From the NCBI RefSeq assembly GCF_910596095.1, contig NC_056545.1, forward strand, positions 25,009,067 through 25,073,066: 64,000 nucleotides of DNA. The letters are read 5' to 3'. The notes under the pieces are model-generated. The model saw nothing but the letters and a program-made list of their open reading frames with translations. It was not told where the DNA came from and did not search any database. Positions 12,901 through 27,900 of the stretch are shown one piece after another. The stretch comes from Thunnus maccoyii. Taxonomy: Eukaryota > Chordata > Actinopteri > Scombriformes > Scombridae. The number at the start of each line of letters is the position of its first letter. Position 1 is the first letter of the stretch. The translations under genes and the position numbers were made by a program.

Positions 12901-15900
12901 AACACAGCTTCCCTGAACATCTCAGAGCCACCAGAGGTGTTTCTGCTCCATCACACATAAGCAATCAGCTGATTTCACCTGTCCAGTTTCTGTAAACCGT
13001 TCCCCTTCTACTCTTCACTTTTTCTCTCTGCTTGTTGTGTAACATCATCATCTCTCAGATGAATTCTGACAATCCTGCCAGAGCACTAAGACAAAAAGCT
13101 CCCTCCACCTCTAAATTAATGTGCTGAATAATACATCCGTCTCCTCATTGATCTTCACTGGGAGGAGACTGGGAGAGGGAGTGTCGTACGGTAAGTGTGT
13201 GTGTGTGTGTGTGTGCATATATGTGAGTGTGACTGTCCTCTGAATGGCTGACGACGCTGTGTGTACAGAGTGAATACGAGATGGAGAGGAGATGAGGGAG
13301 GGATGGGAGCGGAGATTAATCACCTGACAAGTGGATGGAGTGTCCATTTGTACCTTGGGGACGGGCTGCAGATAGGATGTGACATTCAGGAGCACTTAGC
13401 TGTTCCCTCTCAAGCACACACACACCCACAGGGACTCACATAGAGAGTCACTCAATGTTAGCATACAAACACATTTACATTCAGAGGGGAATTCCTTTGT
13501 TTTTGTTGTAAGGGTATAATTGTAAGGGTTTAAGGTTGTGATATAATATAAAATCCCACAACAAGTATGATAGGCTGCTAAGATTATCGGCCACAGTGAA
13601 GACACTTGTTGGTTCAGGTCAAAATGCAAAAGGTGCCTCTACATTCATTTATTTTTGGGCCCATTTAAAGAGTGGTTCCTCCCCAGAACATATCATGTTC
13701 TGTGTTTAATGTGCTACAAAAACTGTACGACAACTGTAAACATCAGTCAATAATTTCCAATATTAACAAAACATTCTTGATGAAAAAGATTGATCATATT
13801 GTGGATGCATCAGTTGTACCAGAATGCATTGAATTTCAGATTAACCTCAATCTTGTATCAATTTCTGCCTGAAGTCTGCCTCTGTGAATTTGTTCAAGAA
13901 TCTAAGAGAATCCATTCTGAGAGAGAGATTTTTTTCCACAAGAATAAGACCTTTGGTGTCCATACTGGATACATTTATGGTGTACTTTCACAATCTTTCC
14001 TCCTGTTGTGTATCCAAGCAATGGTTTGCAAGAAAGAGATACTTTTCACACATACTTTCACTCCTTCACAACATTACATAGGCCAAAAAACACCAGCAGT
14101 AACACATCTTTCTTTATCTTTTCTTTATCTGCATGGTCTCAGTAGTTTGGAAGGAAAATCCCTCACATGATTTCAGCTCTATGTCCTCTGTCGTTTCCTA
14201 AATTTGTTGTCCTATCATTCATTTCAGGGTTTTAGTTTTAGTGATGGAGATGGATCGGTCTGTCAGTCGGTTAGTTGGTAGATTCACCACTTTGATCCAG
14301 ACTGAAGTATCTCAACAACTGTTGGATGGATTGTCATGACATTTGGAACAGATATGCATGGTGCCTGGAGGATGAAGTCACCTGACTTGTCCTCTAGTGA
14401 TACCAGCACCAGACATTTGTGGTTCAGACTGAAAAAACAGTTGGATGTATTACCATGCAATTTGGTGCCAGTGTATATTGTATGTTACCCACAGCCTCTT
14501 TCTTCACTAAGGGTCAGCCGTTTGGTTAGCTCTGGTTTGCTAGTGGAGGTAACCTGAAGTTAAACTGAAGTGTTCATGTTGACTAGAATCTTCTATAAAC
14601 TTCTATAATCCCTGCGACTAAAGAACCTATCCTGCTGCAACTTTAAAAAACTGAGTGAGACAGGAAAACTTTATTAAATTTTGTGATGGTAAGGTACATA
14701 AGATCGACCGCCAGTTTTAATGTCATTATGTATGGGGAGAAATGAATTTTTTATCAAAGTAATGACATTAAAATTAATAATTTAAAAATGGAATACTTAA
14801 ATAATTTAAAAAACGAGGCTCTGAGGGACTGCTTTTTGCATTTCAGCTGATTTTTTGAGCCAATGTCTGAAGTAGCCAACTTTCTGGATTAATCTCACCG
14901 TATGGGCCGACTTATTGAAGCCGTTTTGGCCTCATGTTACTTCAGTCCTGGTGCTTGTTCTGCCAAATGTCACAGAAAGGGTACACGCTACTACCTGGAA
15001 TAGTTTTAATTACTTCTATTTTGGGCCTTGAATGGTGACATTAATTATGTTTGGTAACACTATTCCTTTATAGTATCAGTGTTCAGTTTCTCTCATCCAA
15101 GTTACACAGTAACACTAGAAAGTTGTTTATTGTCATCAGACATCTAGTGTTCTCGTCCAGGGACCCAGACAGGACGCTCCCTGCTGCAAAGCAATGCTTT
15201 AATGTGGTGTTGAGTCTTCGGTGTCATGTTAAATGAAAACATGGTGAGAATCTCTCGTACAGTCAGAGTGTCGCTTTCACACACACTCACACTCACTCAC
15301 ACACACACACACACTGACAGTAGAATGAACTGGGAGGAATATCATATATGAGCCCAGGAAACACCCCTAAACACACCAAAGGCAAGAGAACACACACACC
15401 TTTATACTTCACATTTCTAGGCATTTACTGTACAGTATGTATATTGTGTGAATGTTTGATCTGGATCATAGTTCAGGCCAGGAAGTTGGTTCAGAATCTC
15501 CAGAGGCTGCAAGAACACAACCGCAACCTGTCATTTCTGTTCTTACTTCAACTTCTGTCTAGTGGACTGTATTTATCAACCAAACATAGTGCTTTTTTTC
15601 TGTGTGTTTGTATTGAAAGCAGAAACCCTACTGTGTATGAACACACTGCGTTGCAATCTTCAAGGCATCTCTCTTCTCAACCCACAGCTGAGCTGAGGCT
15701 GGATTAGCCCGGGGTAGTGGCCCGGGAAAGGTGGGAACTTGCACCACTATAAAGTACAATATCAAGACAGATCCTTTATTATCAAAGTTTAGCTTTAACA
15801 GCTTTACAACCTTAATAATTTTAGATCATAAGGTGCTTACGTGGCCCATAGGAAGTTGTGTTTAATCAAATAGCTTCAAGATAATTAATACTGCAAACCT

Positions 15901-18900
15901 GGGGCCAGGTGGTATTATGTTCCATCATGTTCTTCATTTTCAAAAAGAATAAGATTTATTTCATTCTATGCATTCTATTCCAGCATGGGAGTACTGGTTG
16001 GTGTTTGGATGTGTGAGGATATAGTGAAACATCACATTTTTGCCCCTGGGCCCCCTTGCAGGTTAATCTGATCATGCCCACAGCAGTCCGCTGTAGCTGG
16101 CGTGGTTCCAGTTTATCCAGAGCTAATCTCTATAAACAGATATCTGCATATGAATGCAGAATCTGTAGGCAAGGGACAAGATTTTGGGATCAGAAGCGTT
16201 CTGGTTTCTGTTTCCACTCTGGGAATTCCTACAGGAACATGCTTTGGTTGAATGCAGGTAAACAGTCCGTGTGGGGAGCGAAAGAGGCAGAACCAATATG
16301 TCATCTGGACCTAAAACACCTACAAAAAGTATTGATGTTTGTTTGGTTTAAAACTGTTAACTGAGTGTAAACTGGCTACTTGTGAAACAATCCAGTCGTA
16401 GACATCGTCTCTCAACTCCAACTCCATTCTTGCATCTCGCAAGTTGCTAATCAGACTGTAAACAATGACTGATGCACAGAAGAGGAAGTCTTGGCCCCAA
16501 TATCCAATAACTGTTATCCGTTATCTGTTATCAGTTATCCGGATATCCGCTGGCTTCACCGGAACCCCCGAAATATTGGCCATCGCCCCCAGAGGCTAAA
16601 TCGTCGTCAGACGATAGCTGATGGGTTCTGAGATTGGTTGAGAGCTGCAGGCAGCTGCCTCCCTGCCAGACTAATAACTGCCACCTGCTGCACCACCTGG
16701 AGACCAAACTTCACCTCTGGGCTCTGGGGTGATGAATAAACCCAGATTATTGTTCATCAGTGAGCCAAAGCTGCACTATGACCTGTCTCCAATATAAATG
16801 ATCATATTCCAGTCATGTGTGAGTTTGAATAATGACAGCTGCATATACGCCCTGAATCAGGACTGTATGCAACTGTGAATATCTTAGGAGTGAGGTGCTA
16901 ATGAAGTTTTTCTCTTTTTCCCAGTGTTCTTCTGACTTCGCAGTCTACTCTCAGGTTGTTTCCAACTGTGATTGTCAACATAGATTCTGCTGTTGTAATG
17001 TCCCCATAGCATAGCTTATTTTATAGCTTCTCAGATTTTAACTAAATGAACTGTATGGCCAATAAAAAGGTAAAAACTGCAGCCTAAATGTTTCCACACC
17101 AACAAAAGAGAAAATTAGACCACAGATTACTCTGGAGAGAGATTACTGGAGCTCTTTGCACAGTAAAAACCATTATGTTCCATCATGTTCTTCATTTTCA
17201 AAAAGAATAAGATTTATTTCATTCTATGAATAGAAGTTGTACAAATATAAGCTGCCTCGGGTACCTGCCAACCTGCCAAAAAACTTCAGTGAGGCTCGAG
17301 TCCCAGAGCTGCTGGAGAAAGGGATAAACCACAGCTCTGGTTTCACATCAGCCGCGGAGCAGCGAGAGGAAATAGATGCACGCTGGTATCATCCCAGAGG
17401 AGAATCATCTTTATGAAACCCTCAGGTGGAGAAGCACAGACAATGACTCATATGTAAGAGACTGTGATGGAGGACTATAGGACGCGGAGAAAAAGCTTCT
17501 ATTTTAGGCACATTGTTCCGTGAAAAATACCTCTCTTTCAAAACTACACGAAGCACTGCAGCCCTGCAGTCCCATTCATATCAAAATACTGTAATACTGT
17601 AAAGCTGTAAAGATCAAAAGCTAAAGAAACTTAAAGAGACACATAAATTCCCTCAATGATCCACTGATGATGTCGATGAGGGCTTATACACTGGGTTCAT
17701 CTTTATGGGTTAATCAAGAATTGTGTGACAAATGATCAAGTGTCCATCTGGCATTGCTGAGCACCACCTGCCCACACACACACACACACACTGCAGCACT
17801 ACATGACTGATTCTCACTGTTTCCCCACAGTGTAGAGATGAGAGCAGCAGGCTTATGCACAGCTCACACAGCCGCACCTCCCTGACCAAAGCAGAGGGCT
17901 TGCAGAGATTGAGATCATTAAACCTCCTTCTTGCCTCCAAACTTTACCGCCTCAGATCAGAGTCATCATCTACTATACCTGCAGGGCAAAATATCCAAAT
18001 AGGATGCAACACAAAAGCCTTTTCTTCTGCTTCTTTTCTCTTTATCGCTCTCTCTGCTCTCAATTAAACCGCAGTTGAGATCCTGGAGAAGGAGAGGAGG
18101 GGATGAGGGGGTGTACAGGTTGAGATACTTCTGAACATCGCCTCTTCTCTCTCTTCTCCATCGCACTCTTCTTCATAATAGATCACACAAGCGGATCAGA
18201 TCAGATGGGAGGATCAAATAGCTGGTTTGAAATATATGGGATCCCTCACAGGCCGGTTTAATGATGGCATCCTGAGAGCCCGGCCAGAGGTTTGTTCAGC
18301 TCCTATAATGGGCTGCTGTTGGTGGGGGCTGATGGGTAGTTGAAAGAGAGAAACCCCGGGCAAAGTTTCTCCTTTCTCTTCTCTCTCAATAGATGCTGTA
18401 ATTGAATTATAGCGCAAATGATACTTTTGTGTCCGACGCCCTCCCCCTCCCCCTCCACTCTTTCCCCCCCTCAGTCTACAAAAGACACCAGTCGTGGAAT
18501 TTGTCTTGTTTTGTCTCTTGGCTTTGAAAGCAGATGCTAATAAGAAATGGATGAAAAGCAAAATTTGAATGAAGTGATGAAAGAAACCAAGATGATGACT
18601 GTTAATCGCCATGTTTGCTCATTAGAATTAACGTATATTTGGCATCCCAACAAACAGCAGAGCGCACAAAAGGAGAAGTTATGGTTGATCTTTTTACATC
18701 AAAAAACATTGGCACCGTAGGAGAGAGCAAGAGAGAGCTGAGGGGAGAGTACGAGATGAGAGGATGGAGGAGTATGAGAGAAATATGGAGAAGATGTGGG
18801 GGAGAGAGGGGGGAGCACTTTGCCTTTTTTTTTTAAGTGAAAAAAAGAAATACTGTACTTTTTCACACTGGCATAATAACACTACAGCCCACATACAGAA

Positions 18901-21900
18901 AGGCTCCATCTGTACAATAGATGACTTATTCATCTAGTATCTGTTTATCAGGCTGAAGCTCACTCAGTCCAGTAGGTAGACAAAATGTATGACTCAAGTC
19001 CTCATAATAAAAAGCACTGACTCACCTACTCAATTTTCCTGAACTGAGGTGAATGAGGACACAGGGTATAGAACGAGGATTTCTCTCAAATTATTGCTTG
19101 TGGAACAGATTAGAGTGTTGATGATTTGAGTCCAGATTAAAATTGATCTCAAACTGTCGTCAGGGCAACAAGTCCTTAAACCCAAACCTGCAAAAGTGCA
19201 GACTTATCACAGTTATAATGATAACACATTGTGTGAGACACAAACAACTCACTTGTTTATAATGTAATATAATGTTGAAGTATGATTTTAGATGAGAACA
19301 TGCAGTTTTATAGAGGAACCAATATTTGCAGGTGTAATTAGCGAAATATCATTTTAATTACATGGTGTTACCTACTGAACACCTATACAGGTACATGATA
19401 AAATATACAACAAAACAAAGTATGATGAACACTTAAAAAAGGAACGAATACAACATTAGTTTAGAGCATGAACCCAGAGTATAGAGTAATCAGAATATGT
19501 TTATGATGAGATTTTGCAGTGAGCTAGCTATCTAATTACTTAACAGTAGTGGAATTGCAGAAATAGTGGAAACATTGTGGAGCTCGATGTAAAGCACAAT
19601 AACAGCAGTAACAATTTAGCAATACAAATTGAATGAGACTGACAGCACCAGTCAAACGCTTGGACACACCTTCTCATTCAAGTGAGTGTGTCCAAATGCT
19701 TGACTGGTGCTGAATGTCCATAAGTCTGTTGTACTAGTGCATGCTGTAGGCTTCCCTACACGCCTACTTCATCTAACTCCAATCATATAATCAGCACTTT
19801 TCCCTCTCAACTCATGCTGCTTTTATTTCAGTAGAGAGCACTTCAAGATTCAAGATAAGTTCATCAAAGAAGCAACTTATCTGGATGAGAATTGACAGGA
19901 TTGTTTAAGCTTGATAACAACATGTTAGCCTGTTAGTCAAGCCACATTTGAACAACAGCTGTTATATTTTGGCCAGTTGTATGGAAATATTGGGACTGAA
20001 AAACTGTATCATCACATGATGTAGTGCAATAAATTAAGATTATATGAAAATGATTTGTAGAAGAGCATCTTCTGAAGAATGAGTTACTTTCAACAGTCCA
20101 GTTTGAACCGGTTTACTATTCCCCGATGACTAGTGAGTTTGCAGAAAAATGAGGTAATTTACTTCGATTTTTTTTAGAATTTGGATTTAATATTTATGAA
20201 TCTTGCATATTTATGCTTGATTACAAGTACAGACCTCCCCCCAGTTAAAAAAAAATCAGTTTGTCCATGGCTAAAGTCTAACTTATAGACAATGCGACCA
20301 CGTGGGCCGGCCTCCTCCACCTGTAATAGAGCAGTTTAAGAGAGCGTGTGGGCTTCAGCAGAAGCCGTCCTTCAGCAAACCTCTCACACAACTCACACCC
20401 TCAAAAACTCGCACAGCCCAGCTTGTCCTTGCATTTATGCATGATCTGCACTACCGCTGGTCCCAAGTGCACATTTCATAATTCATGCATACTGTACTGT
20501 AGCAACTGGAAATGCTACTATATCTGCCTCCACCACTCTGCTTCATTTCATCAGCAAGTCAGACTGGTCCATGTTACACTCGGATTACAGCAAACTCACT
20601 GACCCCAAAAATGAACATGTAGCTATAGGGCAATATTTAGAAAAGTTTAATTAACATCTTTAGTTCGGGAGTCGAATTGGTAACCAGCACTAGACCTTCT
20701 TGCCGGTAAAAAAAAAAAAAAAGTCAGGAATCTTCTTTGAGTTAAGCGTATTTTTTACACAAATCAAGACGAAAGTAGAGCTCCACAGGCCTAATAAATA
20801 AAGTGTGTTACCAGGTCTGAATCACAGTTGCATCACTCTGATAAAGTATCATCCTCATGACTGAAAGAGCATGTTAAGGAGCTCAGAGTCTGGTCTACAG
20901 AGACTTAGGGTAAGAATGATGTAACTGGACAACAACATGCTGAGCTGCTTACATGGTGACAGTTAATCATTACACAGTAGGTCACTAATTAAACTCACTT
21001 TTGTGATTTGCTGTCTGGCTGGGTGAACACTGATCAGAGATTTCAGCAGGTTTTTTTTTTTTACCATTTATTGTGCTGTGTTTTCCCAAACTGCATGAAC
21101 ATATTGTATAAAAATCTTTCTGTTTTAGAGTACGACTATAAGGGAGTTTTCCAGGAATAATGGTGAGTTGAGATGATCAGCTAGGAGCTACAGTTTTTAT
21201 TAAAGTCATTAATAACTGCATGGGAATACATATCAAATGCAGGAATCCTATTCTTGTAGCCTTGCAGGGTTTACATTTATGAGCAGGAACAACACTTGAA
21301 CCAAAATCTTAAAAGCGAGAATCTAGATTTCAATATGAGATGTTACACTGATGTACAAATTGACTTGCATCCAAATGACTTTATTATACATCTATGTTCT
21401 CTTATGAATGTCAGACTTTACCCGTATCCTCCCATATTCATCTTTGGAGCTGCACATTAGCACAACATCAAACTCTTCACTGTTCGGGAAATTAACTTTT
21501 TATTGAGGAATATTTTTCCCCCCTCAGCTGTTTTTTTGGAGACAATCTGCATCACTCTAAGAGAAAGCCTTTGTATCATCCAAACCAATCACATTAGACG
21601 GTAATAATACATGTTGTTGTCCATTTATCAAACTGAAACAATGCACAGCTGTAGCATATTGTGTTGTGAAGTTGGCTGGAATTGATTCATAGTAAAAATT
21701 CACATTACTTCAAGATAAGAAGAGGGACTGCTACTTAAATGCTAATGCTAAATTAAAAATGCATCTAGTACATAACCATTAATACACAAAAACATTAACC
21801 CCAATGACTGTGTGAGTGGGTTGTGATAAATGTTTCCCACATGAGCCTTTAGGCCGCCTCTATCATCATAGTTTGAGTGAGAGAGGAAGAAAGTCTTCGC

Positions 21901-24900
21901 CTCTACTAGTAAGACAGAACTCCCCACAGAAAGATCAGAAAATCTGATTAGATGCTGCAATTCCCTTCTGCACACCAGCAGGCTTCTTCTGACCCAAAAC
22001 TTAAACATTTGAGGGGAACACTGGCAATTCATGTCCCAACCAAGGGCTATCTTTTTTTTTGTCATGTATGACATGTCTAAACTGTCTAAGAGCTTATAAG
22101 AGTATGATATTTTAAAGCTTTTTATATAACTCTGAGTAAGTCTACACACGTGGGACTTTTCCTCTCTGAAGCTGCACAACTCGCTCCGGGATTCAACAGA
22201 GAAGTTATGTTTCGGAGCTTAGCTGGATCCCAGGAGCTTTATGTTTTGATGTTTCAGGATTTGAGAGAGAAACGAAAAAGTGGAGCAGCAAAACTATATC
22301 CATCCACAGTGGAAAAAAATCACAAAAATATATTGATTCCATCTAACTAGTATCTTCACCTCTTAAAGAAGTCTTCCTAGTACATTGCCCTCTACAGAAT
22401 GACAGCTTTAAGATGTGAAGTGGAGGTAGACTTACTGTATGAAGGCAGCAAAGTGTTTTTCCCGGTATGCCTGAGCTCTTTTACCTGCGACCCCTGTGCT
22501 TTGATTACTGAAGGAGGCCGGCTCGCACGGCTACAGCCGGCCTGTATGCATCGAGCCGAGTGAGCCATCATTTATGTTAAAAAATGGAGAAAGGCTCCCT
22601 GTTAAATCAATACATAAACTACCCGCAGGATCCCCAGTGGAGGCGGTGGAAGTGACAGGCCGCTTAACAAATGGACGGCGGCCTCCCGGAGACCGCTGAC
22701 TCAGCACGTTTCCCGGCGAAGGAAACAGCGCTCCGCTGCCCCATCACTCCCGCTCTCCTATCACTAAGACAGCTCACTGTGTCTACCTGGGAACTGCTGA
22801 TCAGAGGGTCTTAAATATCACCAAAGCAAAGAGTATAATTCATAAGAGAGAGATAAACGCACGGTTGGGAATTCAGCCAGTATTTGAATAAACATTCTCC
22901 TGTCTGCCGGCGGAGTAAATCACAGTTTTGACCATCAGTGTCTTTTGGAGGTGCACATCATCAGAGCAAGTGTTTTGCTGTGCCAGTTCCTTTGAGAATA
23001 TCAACTACCAGATATAAAAAGCAGCAGAAAATGATCACACGCAGCAGGTAGCATCCATCCATCAAGGCTGATGAGATCATAAATCCTTTTCCTCCTCAGC
23101 CAGACTGATTTCCTCTCTATTTCACCTCCGTGGGTATAATATGCAGATCAACATGTTCCCCTCTCTCCTCCTCATCATCTCTCTCGAAGCCACCTGTTCT
23201 ATCCATCATCTGGACAGCTGTTCCTCTGCACTTTCAATTCCTCTCCCGTATGCAGCGCTGACCTCTTGCCCCGCTCCGCCTGTCGACACACTCCCTCCCC
23301 CCTCCGAAAGCCAGCCGACACACACACACACACACACACACGGCCAAAATCTTACATCTAGGAATTTGTGACAAAATCCACAGATGCAGGATTTAGATGA
23401 GACACACCCTACCTCAAGGTAGCAGAAGTGACTCCTTCAAAAAAATGAATAAATTCTATTTTTCAATCATGTGGACAAACATCTAGTGGGCGGTTGTAGC
23501 TCAGGTGGTAGAGCAGCTCAGCCATTACTGTAGAGTTTGTGGGTCAATCTCCACCTCTACATGTCAAACTGTCCTTGAGCAAGACCCCTGTAATGCTCCC
23601 AGTATGTGCATAATGCATTTTAAAACCAGGAGACACAAACACTCTGTACTAAAATATTGCAATTAATAGCAACAATACAGTAAGAAATGCATAACTGAGA
23701 GGCGTCCAATTCAATTTAAAGGAACATACTATTCATTTTGCATATTTCCCATTCACATTTGTAACTTGTGATGTGTGTATTTGTGATATTACAAACTGTA
23801 CCAGTAACAAGTTACACCAGGATAGCCGTGTGGTGGTCATTAAAGTGAATTGAATTTAACTGAGTTAACTACTTTTTCAAAAGCGTCTTAAAATGATTTC
23901 CTACCTTCCAGGCAGCCATTGGTTTTATTCTTCTCAGAGCAGCATATGAATTCAACTTGCAGAGGCTTGAAATGTTCTTGAAACACATAAGGCATTGCGA
24001 GCCTACTTGTCGTGGCGTTCAAGGACACTGTGTGCAAAATTTCAGTGTGAGATTTCAAAAGGTATTACGTTAAGAGCTACTGTATGCTGTATATCACAAA
24101 TTTAAACCCAGAAGACAAACAGTACAGTATAAAATGAATGTTTTGAGATTGATCGTGTGAATTTGGTTGTTTCATGAATTCAATAATGACATAACTTGAT
24201 CAAATACTGTAAATAAAGGCAACGTGATGCGATGGATTACCTTTCTCAAGCAAGTTTCAAGTCTCTGTATGTTAACTTTCATTGTGTGCTGACATAAACT
24301 GAAACAAGAAGCTGTTTGGAAGGAAAGCAATGTGCAAGCTCACAATGTGCTTTCAAAAAGGATGAGCAGCTTTATAAAGTATGTATGTTTTGTAATTAAT
24401 GCAGAGTTACCATAGTACAATCCTTTAAATGCCTCCCATAGACGTCAGCAGGGTATTGACAAATTCTCCAAAAGCTCATATCAGAGGCAGACAATACTGT
24501 CTGGACCAATTTGAAATAAAAGATAAGCTGATATCTCAGCACATCTTTATATGCGTCTCACTCATTCTAATAGATATTGTAGTCAAAATGCATTATGAAG
24601 CCGTTAACACTGGGAGTTCAGAAGGGTAAACAAGAGAACACACAAGCATGTGAGGGGGTAAAAACGAGAATCAGGATGCCATCCAAATGGCCCATTCATC
24701 CTCAAATCTATCATTTTAAAAAGCTCCTCTGTATACATACTGCCTACCATTCATTTTGTCACCAGTCAGAAGGTGGCCTTGAAGTCAACATGCGCCGTAT
24801 GATAATAAGTCAGCACACCACATTTCACGCAAGACTTGCTGTCAAAGGACCAAACATTTATCTCTCTTTCCAGTTCCAGCGCCTTCCCCTGCTCTCTACA

Positions 24901-27900
24901 CTGTAGTTTTTGCAATGAGTCTATTTATGTACCTGGTATAAGTCAAGGTGAACAGACAACTAAATACAAAACACCACTAATTCATATAAGGCTGAGCGTG
25001 GGGGCCAAGGATGTGTTTGTCTCATAAAGCAGGGGCTATGTGCTTTGCCAGGCAGCACGCCACCACTAGCAGCGAGATGATGTGTAGCTCTGCTCTTAAC
25101 CAGCCACCTGAAAAACAACCCGGCAGAAGAGACGGTAGTAAAACACGACTCTTGACCTCCCTGTGTCTCTCCTGTGCTCGCTCCCTCCTCTCGTCCATGC
25201 CATGTACTTTGTACTTTTCTTTCTTTTCTGTTCACAGGTAAGTGTGCGAACAAGAGGCTGGGCTAAAGGTCACAGGGGAATCAGAGTGGAAATAGGCTGG
25301 AGCTGGTGGCCGCGACATTACAAGTGGATTTCCTTTTATGATATCAGCTGAAAAGAGTTCAGTTTATTACTGAGTGTGAAAATGGATGATGGCTCCTTTG
25401 TGCTGTGAACGGGGGCGGTTTGCTGGGGCGCTGGTTTTGAGTGGATACAGCCTTGTTTTAGCATGGACAATGTGTTATAGCTGAGTTTTTTGGAAGGTAG
25501 CAAAAGAGGCATTTTTATTTAAATAACACACTGGGTCTACTTCTTTCTCTTCTTTTCTAATGTCCCTCGGCCATCCCTCCCTGAACCCCTAATTACTGCC
25601 TCAGTGCTGACATGGACAGCCACTGTACATCACATCAATGTCTCTTTTGATCACGCTGATATGTGAGAAAGCATTTTTTTTTCCTGCGAGTTAACATGTC
25701 TGCGTCACTCTGACTCTTTTCATCTCACCGTGTGCGTGCATGTGCGTGTAAAAAAAAATATGTGCGTGTTTATGTGTGGGTGCATCACATCACTTTGACA
25801 TGTCATACTTGTGTACGTGGTGAACGTGCCTCTGTGGTAAGAGCTGCGCATGAAGCTCTGAACAGAATGAGGTCGGCAGGAGAAAGCATCCAGACAAGTC
25901 CGTCTTTGTCTCTCATGCAAACCGGGCAGTGGACTCCCCACGGGGAAGCAGGAATACAACATGTGCATTAGACCCCATAACATCATTTATAACAGGCAGA
26001 CACACTTCCACACAAATGGCTTTCACCACAGAGGTTCCCCATTAGCATTAAAGGAGAGAGGCTATAAGAGGCAGAGAGGGGAGAGAGGAGCTTTACTGCT
26101 ACACTAAATCTAAGGAGCGACTCGAGCCTGCATCAAGGACGAAATGATGGTTTTCTGTTCAGCGGAGATTTCACAGCCCTCTGCTAGTCTGCTGGGTCCT
26201 CTGTTGAGCCGGTGTGTTTGTCAGTAAGTGGCAGCGAATACATTGAGTCTCTTGGGAATGTGTGTGTGTGTATGTGTGTGTCATTGGACCTTCTGGCCCC
26301 CGCAGTGGAGGCCAACTCAGAGCACAGACCCTTCATTTCTCTCTCATGTTGTTCAGACAGATAAAGGCCAGACCTTGTCCATCATTCTGATATTAGACGG
26401 CAGACACACCGGTGAATCTCTACCTGAACTCGCTCTCCACCAGGAGCATCATGCTCTGGTCTGAAGGGCATATATCATACCTTATTAAAGGTGCAGTGTG
26501 TAGAATTTAGCAGCATCTAGCAGAACGGACTTGGCAGAAATGGAATATAATATTCATAAGTATGTTTTAATTAGTGTATAATCACCTGAAAATAAGAATC
26601 ACTGTGTTTGAGCCCTTTATATCTACATAGGGAACAGATCTTTGTCCACGGCGTCCACAATGTTGCACCGCCAAGTTTCTACAGTAGCCCTGAATGGACA
26701 AACCAAACACTGGCTCTAGAGAGAGCCTTTCACATTTTTCGCATTTTTCATGTGTTTTGCGGCCACCGTAGGTTCTCCTACACACTTGGAAGGGGAGGGG
26801 GAGGGGTATTCAGTTAGTTGCAATCTGCAACCTCACCGCTAGATGCCACTAAATCCTACATACTGGTCCTTTAAAAGAGAAATATTTAATAACAGTGCAT
26901 TCACTTGACTGTTGTTTTTTCTGGATAACAAAAGAAATATGGAAGTATAGGTCATGTCATGGTCTTAATGTTGTCTTTTTAACTCAGAGAACTTTATCTT
27001 ATCTGTTAAAATTATATATTATATGAGTTGATGAAGTCTTAGATTTAGTACAATGTGAACAAATGTATTGTCTGCATTCACATACAGTATCTCCTATTTG
27101 AGGTAACAAAGATATTTATTTCACAGATATTTTATATACGAGTACTTTTTTTTAAATCTGTTTGATCAAAAGTCAAATGTACCTTTTTCAAAATATGCTT
27201 TGGCTAAATGTTATTGAATTACTTGGTCATTGTTGGGTATGATCTTCATGACTTCAAAAGGTTAGGATAAACTTTGACAGACCTTTTACGACTTTGTTTT
27301 AAGGGACTTTACAAAACGTATTGGGGCGGTGAGGGAGACAGAACCTTGTTTTTCACTTTGTAAAAAAGCAAGGCTCTCCCTATCCTAGCATTATTAATGT
27401 TACCACTGAACCCTCCTCCTGACTTAGAGGCACCTGCTAAATATATTATATTGTCAAAATTATATAACAGTGTTAGATTGGTACAATTTGTTTAATCATG
27501 TACCCCAGTTTAAACCTAAATATCTTAATGGAAATTCTCATGGGCACCACCAATGTACACGTTAATAAAACACTGACACAGAGACAGTAAAGCATACAGA
27601 GACTGTCCTCTGCTTATGGCAAAGTGCATGTTTATGAAACGTGGTTCAAGTGAAAGTTGTCTTTTTGATGCAACTATTAACTATATTGCAAAGGAAGGCT
27701 GAATTAAAATATAAATTTAGGACAAGAAAAAATAAGTCTCTCTCCTGCTCTCCCAAAAAAGTCAGTTTACCCTTCAACCAAAAGAAAAATTATAACACCC
27801 TCCTCCTTCTCTGACTCCCCTAATAATTTTCACACAGTGCCTTAGATAGAATCATTGAAAATGTCAAAAATTAACAAAGTTGCATTACTATTTTGTTCTT

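Noticed and set aside
21748-22179. 143-codon minus-strand frame inside lhfpl7 intron 1
   Set aside because: No recognisable domain, no splice signals fitting an exon, composition like random AT-rich sequence.
23489-23560. Possible tRNA gene
   Set aside because: Only promoter boxes A and B remain; no cloverleaf, and the sequence continues into a SINE body.
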